NCBI RefSeq assembly: GCF_000338295.1
Contig: NZ_ANMO01000061.1
Span: forward strand, 1-38,066
From: Rhodopirellula europaea 6C
Lineage (GTDB): Bacteria > Planctomycetota > Planctomycetia > Pirellulales > Pirellulaceae
Reading direction: 5' to 3'
Length of the DNA: 38,066 nucleotides
Below the pieces are notes generated by a model that was not told the DNA's origin, made no database searches, and saw only the letters and a program-made list of their open reading frames with translations. Each line of letters begins with the position of its first letter. Positions within the stretch are counted from its first letter, which is position 1. Below are positions 37,880-38,066 of this stretch, piece by piece. The position numbers and the translations under genes are program-made.

Positions 37880-38066
37880 ACGGTGGCACTCGCGGTGGAA
37901 CTGCCAATTGCAGGACGCTTCCCAACCCGATCGCGAGGAGGTCGTGCGGTTTTCAAGTGCCGTGCTCGCAAGGTTGAAATCACCCTCCTGAACGCAAAGG
38001 TCGTGCAGGCTTCAATTACTGTGCCAGGAACGCCTTGAGAACCCCGCCCGCGCAGAGGTCGTGCAG
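37880..38066. repeat. Degenerate tandem repeat, unit about 58 bp, running off the right edge
   Basis: The 9-base word AGGTCGTGC occurs at 37939, 37998 and 38056, giving periods of 59 and 58 bases. Between these anchors the units share a TTCAA block near base 14 and a GTGC block near base 24. A more diverged copy seems to lie at 37880-37938. The repeat continues past the window, so the copy number is unknown. Units are contiguous, so it is not a CRISPR array. Confidence 0.5.

Noticed and set aside
37880-38066. CRISPR array at the right edge
   Set aside because: The units are contiguous, imperfect and about 58 bases long, without the repeat/spacer alternation.

Overview
The window looks like a chromosomal segment of a marine planctomycete, most likely Rhodopirellula or a close relative (Pirellulaceae). 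Three things point there: a giant surface protein with the planctomycete N-terminal tag (arginines followed by L-E-S-L-E-S-R-R-L-L), a DUF1559 pilin-like protein with an H-X9-DG motif paired with a tiny lipoprotein, and flagellar and housekeeping genes scattered among unrelated neighbours. Shine-Dalgarno sequences are rare and several genes seem to start with TTG or GTG, so some starts are uncertain. The taxonomic call is made by eye, without a database search.

Left part (1-8871). The 5' part of a tRNA-dihydrouridine synthase gene runs off the left edge. A surface-glycan block follows: a GT-B glycosyltransferase, an FkbM-type methyltransferase, a polysaccharide flippase, a GT-A glycosyltransferase and a five-helix membrane protein with a PbgA/YejM-like alkaline-phosphatase-fold domain. 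The last four form one run with 8-base or shorter overlaps or gaps. A secreted alpha/alpha-toroid plus HEAT-repeat protein is set into the block on the minus strand.

Surface protein and DNA repair (8999-20528). A protein of about 1,950 residues carries 12 DUF11-type repeats of about 133 residues, each ending in an Asp-rich segment. Its 3' end overlaps, tail to tail, a PSP1/RicT-like gene with a six-cysteine tail. Next comes a YhaO-YhaN (SbcCD-like) nuclease/ATPase pair with an ATGA overlap. The ATPase ends in a Lys/Ala/Pro tail like that of histone H1.

Middle part (20738-28539). The small lipoprotein and the DUF1559 protein come first. A minus-strand run then reads trpB, an O-methyltransferase-like gene, a class V aminotransferase, coaD and an AraC-family regulator. 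A DUF429-type gene diverges from trpB.

Right part (28635-38066). flgK is followed after one base by a protein resembling the beta subunit of protein prenyltransferases but apparently lacking two of the three zinc ligands. A strong shared hairpin separates it from the convergent rpsB-tsf operon. Beyond a 537-bp leader lie a small membrane protein and a Rieske oxygenase joined by an ATGA overlap, then groES-groEL with its own terminator. The right edge holds a degenerate repeat of about 58 bp. No tRNA, rRNA, CRISPR array, insertion sequence or prophage was seen. The points most worth following up are the zinc-less toroid coupled to flgK, the giant DUF11 protein and its terminal tags, the PSP1 Cys tail, the YejM-like enzyme in the glycan block and the histone-like tail on YhaN.
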